Shown piece by piece: positions 4,848 through 6,650 of a DNA stretch of 6,650 nucleotides. The notes below the pieces were generated by a model that was not told the DNA's origin, did no database searches, and saw nothing but the letters and a program-made list of their open reading frames with translations. Location of the stretch: assembly GCA_020350905.1 (NCBI GenBank), contig CP070843.1, positions 3,628,833 through 3,635,482 of the forward strand. The letters run 5' to 3'. Each line of letters begins with the position of its first letter. The stretch's first letter is position 1. Origin of the DNA: Deltaproteobacteria bacterium (lineage in GTDB: Bacteria > Desulfobacterota > Syntrophobacteria > BM002). A program made the position numbers and the translations under genes.

Positions 4848-6005
4848 ATGCAATATGAACTGACTGAAGAACAACGCATGCTGCAGGACATGGTGCGGCG
4901 ATTAGCCAAAGAGAGAGTAGAACCGGGAGCGACTCGACGCGATGCTGAAGGCGAATTTGACTGGGAAATGGTGGACTTGATGCGGGAGAATGGTCTCTAT
5001 GGGATTGACTTTCCTGAAGCCTACGGCGGTTCCGGGGCGGGTATGCTCGCCCTGGCCATTGCTGTTGAAGAGTTGTCCAGAGTAGATGCGGCATGCGGGC
5101 TCTTGGTTGCGGATCATGAGTTGGGAAGTTTGCCCATCTTGCTGGCAGGCAACGAGGAGCAAAAACAACGGTTCTTGCCAAAGCTTGCCGCTGGCGAACA
5201 CCTCGCTGCCTTTGCCCTGACTGAGCCGGCAGCCGGTTCTGATGTTGCCCGACTCAGGTGTCGAGCCGTTAAAGATGGTGATACCTACATCTTGAACGGT
5301 ACAAAGAACTTCATTACTAATGGTGGGGTGGCTGATGTAATAACGGTCTACGCCATCACTGATCCGGAAGGAAAGGCTCACAAGAATGCCGCTGTTTTTG
5401 TTGTGGAAAAAGACACGCCTGGTTTTTCTGTGGGGAAGAAAGAAGACAAGTTGGGGATTCGCTGGTCTGATACGGTGGAGCTTATTTTCGAAGACTGCCG
5501 AGTGCCCGCTGAAAACCTTCTCGGCCAGGAAAGCGAAGGTTTTCACGTTATGATGAAGACTCTTGATTTTTCTCGACCGGGGGTTGCTGCTCAGGCGCTT
5601 GGTATTGCTGCCGGCGCCCTCGAGTACGCTACCGGGTATGCAAAAGAACGGGAAAGTTTCGGCAAGCCCATCATCAGGCATCAGGGCGTCGGTTTCAAGC
5701 TGGCGGAGATGGCAATGCGAACCGAAGCAGCTCGGCAGTTGCTCTACAAGACCTGTGCACTGTATCAAGAGTTATCCAAGGACATGAGTCGCCTGAATCC
5801 TGAGCTCATTCGCATGAGTTCCATGTCAAAGTGCTTCTGCGGTGATGTGGCCATGTGGGTTACAATCGAGGCAGTGCAGGTCCTTGGGGGTTATGGCTAT
5901 GTCAAGGAGTTTCCGGTGGAACGAATGATGCGAGATGCCAAGATAACCCAGATCTATGAAGGTACGAACGAGATCATGCGGTTGATAATTTCGAATACGC
6001 TTTGA
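4848..6005 (+). CDS. Acyl-CoA dehydrogenase (short-chain type)
   Basis: This 385-residue FAD enzyme introduces the trans-2 double bond into an acyl-CoA, passing electrons to electron-transfer flavoprotein. The N-terminal helical domain (1-117) contains YGIDFPEAYGGSGAG. The middle domain has AFALTEPAAGSDVA (121-134) and YILNGTKNFITNGG (147-160), which bind flavin and substrate. The C-terminal domain has ERESFGKPIIRHQGV and VLGGYGYVKEFPVERMMRDAKI. Glu371 in QIYEGTNEIMR is the expected catalytic base and sits where butyryl-CoA dehydrogenases have it. One unusual point is DFSRPGVAAQALG, where many butyryl-CoA dehydrogenases have an R-I-G sequence; RP at this place recalls medium-chain enzymes. 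I chose ATG at 4848 because AAGGGAG lies before it; an in-frame ATG at 4827 falls inside the heptad repeat and has no ribosome binding site. The exact chain length or ring substrate is not settled. Confidence 0.93.
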   Translation: MQYELTEEQRMLQDMVRRLAKERVEPGATRRDAEGEFDWEMVDLMRENGLYGIDFPEAYGGSGAGMLALAIAVEELSRVDAACGLLVADHELGSLPILLAGNEEQKQRFLPKLAAGEHLAAFALTEPAAGSDVARLRCRAVKDGDTYILNGTKNFITNGGVADVITVYAITDPEGKAHKNAAVFVVEKDTPGFSVGKKEDKLGIRWSDTVELIFEDCRVPAENLLGQESEGFHVMMKTLDFSRPGVAAQALGIAAGALEYATGYAKERESFGKPIIRHQGVGFKLAEMAMRTEAARQLLYKTCALYQELSKDMSRLNPELIRMSSMSKCFCGDVAMWVTIEAVQVLGGYGYVKEFPVERMMRDAKITQIYEGTNEIMRLIISNTL

Positions 6006-6014
6006 GGGGGATTT

Positions 6015-6067
6015 CGGATTGCGGATTGCAGATTGATGAAAGGTACAAGGTGCAAGGTACAAGGTAC
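6015..6067 (+). repeat. Two tandem heptad tracts after the acyl-CoA dehydrogenase gene
   Basis: CGGATTG occurs at 6015 and 6022 with variant CAGATTG at 6029 (three units of 7). Four bases later AAGGTAC occurs at 6040, 6054 and 6061 with variant AAGGTGC at 6047 (four units of 7). Both tracts have a period of exactly 7 but unrelated words. Confidence 0.85.
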
Positions 6068-6106
6068 AGGGAGGAGTAAAGAACAAGAAAGGCATAATGC
6101 CTAGTA

Positions 6107-6221
6107 CCCTGAACCCTAACTACTGGCTTCTGGCTACTGGATATGAGATGTGAGATAGGAGGAGAGGACCGGAGCCTTTATCGCACATCGCACATCCCAT
6201 ATCTCACATCGCATATTTATT
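6107..6221. repeat. Heptad word tracts with a 17-bp inverted repeat upstream of the thiolase gene
   Basis: From 6107 the sequence advances in 7-base words: CCCTGAA and CCCTAAC, then TACTGGC at 6121, TTCTGGC at 6128 and TACTGG at 6135, then ATATGAG, ATGTGAG and ATAGGAG from 6141. After an 18-base spacer come five words of the form ATCNCAY between 6180 and 6214. The left arm 6141-6157 pairs with 6200-6216 at 16 of 17 positions, so the transcript can fold into a long hairpin just before the thiolase ribosome binding site. Confidence 0.75.
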
Positions 6222-6240
6222 GGGAAAGGGGATTTGAACC

Positions 6241-6650
6241 GTGAGTAAAGATAACGACGTTGTAATCGTGGCGGCAGCTCGAACTGCAATTGGGACATTC
6301 GGCGGAACACTGAGAGAAGTGAGGGCACATAAGCTGGCGGCTCACGTCATGCGTGAGGTATTGAAGCGCGCCAACAATTTGGATCCTCATGTGGTCAGCG
6401 ATGTTATCGTTGGCGATTGTTTGCAAAACGTTGATGAAGCCAATACAGGCCGTGTAGCCGCTCTGGCTGCGGGAATTCCACACCAGGTAACTGCTTTCAC
6501 CGTTCAGCGGAATTGTGCCTCTTCCATGCAGGCCCTCATCAGCGGGACACAGCAGATTCTCTGTCAAGATAGTGACGTGGTCTTGGTGGCTGGCGTTGAA
6601 TCAATGAGCTCTGCCCCCTATTACCTGGACAAAGCTCGCTGGGGAATGAG
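6241..6650 (+). CDS. Thiolase (acetyl-CoA acetyltransferase), N-terminal part, 3' end beyond window
   Basis: The frame from GTG at 6241 gives 136 full codons and runs off the window. The start VVIVAAARTAIGTFGGTL (residues 7-24) is the classical thiolase opening. The nucleophilic cysteine that carries the acyl group is Cys92 in VQRNCASSMQAL, followed by VVLVAGVESMSSAPYYL. The enzyme cleaves 3-ketoacyl-CoA to acetyl-CoA or condenses two acetyl-CoA, in the cytoplasm. Full thiolases have about 390 residues, so about one third is present. GTG is the start because an in-frame TGA lies at 6235-6237 and AAGGGG at 6226-6231 is suitably placed; the next in-frame ATG would remove the conserved N-terminus. 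It follows the two dehydrogenases and completes the thiolytic step of the same pathway. Confidence 0.93.
   Translation, partial: MSKDNDVVIVAAARTAIGTFGGTLREVRAHKLAAHVMREVLKRANNLDPHVVSDVIVGDCLQNVDEANTGRVAALAAGIPHQVTAFTVQRNCASSMQALISGTQQILCQDSDVVLVAGVESMSSAPYYLDKARWGM

Noticed and set aside
4902..5768. Minus-strand open frame of 288 codons
   Set aside because: It is the antisense shadow of the acyl-CoA dehydrogenase, which is clearly coding on the plus strand.
6089..6102. AGGCATAATGCCT as a terminator after the acyl-CoA dehydrogenase gene
   Set aside because: The stem is about 5 bp with a very small loop and has no U-tract.
6015..6221. CRISPR array
   Set aside because: The units are 7-bp tandem words without spacers; no repeat-spacer pattern or cas gene is present.

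Overview
The window looks like a piece of a bacterial chromosome from an anaerobe with an acyl-CoA-oxidising lifestyle. My best guess is a Desulfobacterota-type (former Deltaproteobacteria) organism. This rests on a three-gene beta-oxidation module, a bacterial MtrA-like corrinoid protein, a Tat-exported aldo/keto reductase, a DUF2845 protein, and gaps rich in short word-like repeats. The taxonomic placement is inference; no marker gene is present.

Left half (1-3173), all on the minus strand: the N-terminal part of a Tat-signal aldo/keto reductase (cut by the window edge); a 2-dehydropantoate 2-reductase family protein; a small secreted DUF2845 protein with its own promoter and a clear intrinsic terminator; and a soluble protein of the MtrA (methyltransferase subunit A, corrinoid) family. 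These four share direction but are separated by gaps of 144 to 244 bases, so they are probably not one tight operon. The gap before the aldo/keto reductase holds two near-identical palindromes, TGGTCSGACCA, that match the operator pattern of FadR-type GntR regulators.

Middle (3174-3850), no protein gene: a divergent intergenic region of about 680 bases. It contains a 232-bp structured element (3331-3562) built as a palindrome of hairpins: terminal inverted repeats enclose five hairpins, and the outer two are inverted copies of each other that differ only by compensatory base-pair changes in their stems and one loop base. Further right lie heptad repeats and a pair of mutually exclusive stem-loops that abut the ribosome binding site of the next gene.

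Right half (3851-6650), plus strand: 3-hydroxybutyryl-CoA dehydrogenase, acyl-CoA dehydrogenase and the 5' part of a thiolase. These supply the first, third and fourth steps of beta-oxidation of a short-chain acyl-CoA (or, read backwards, of acetyl-CoA condensation). No enoyl-CoA hydratase or electron-transfer flavoprotein is in view. The gaps in this module are filled with degenerate 7-bp tandem words (4791-4832, 6015-6067, 6107-6161, 6180-6221).

The most interesting items are the covarying hairpin element, the orphan bacterial MtrA homologue, the paired FadR-like operators, and the switch-like leader of the 3-hydroxybutyryl-CoA dehydrogenase gene.
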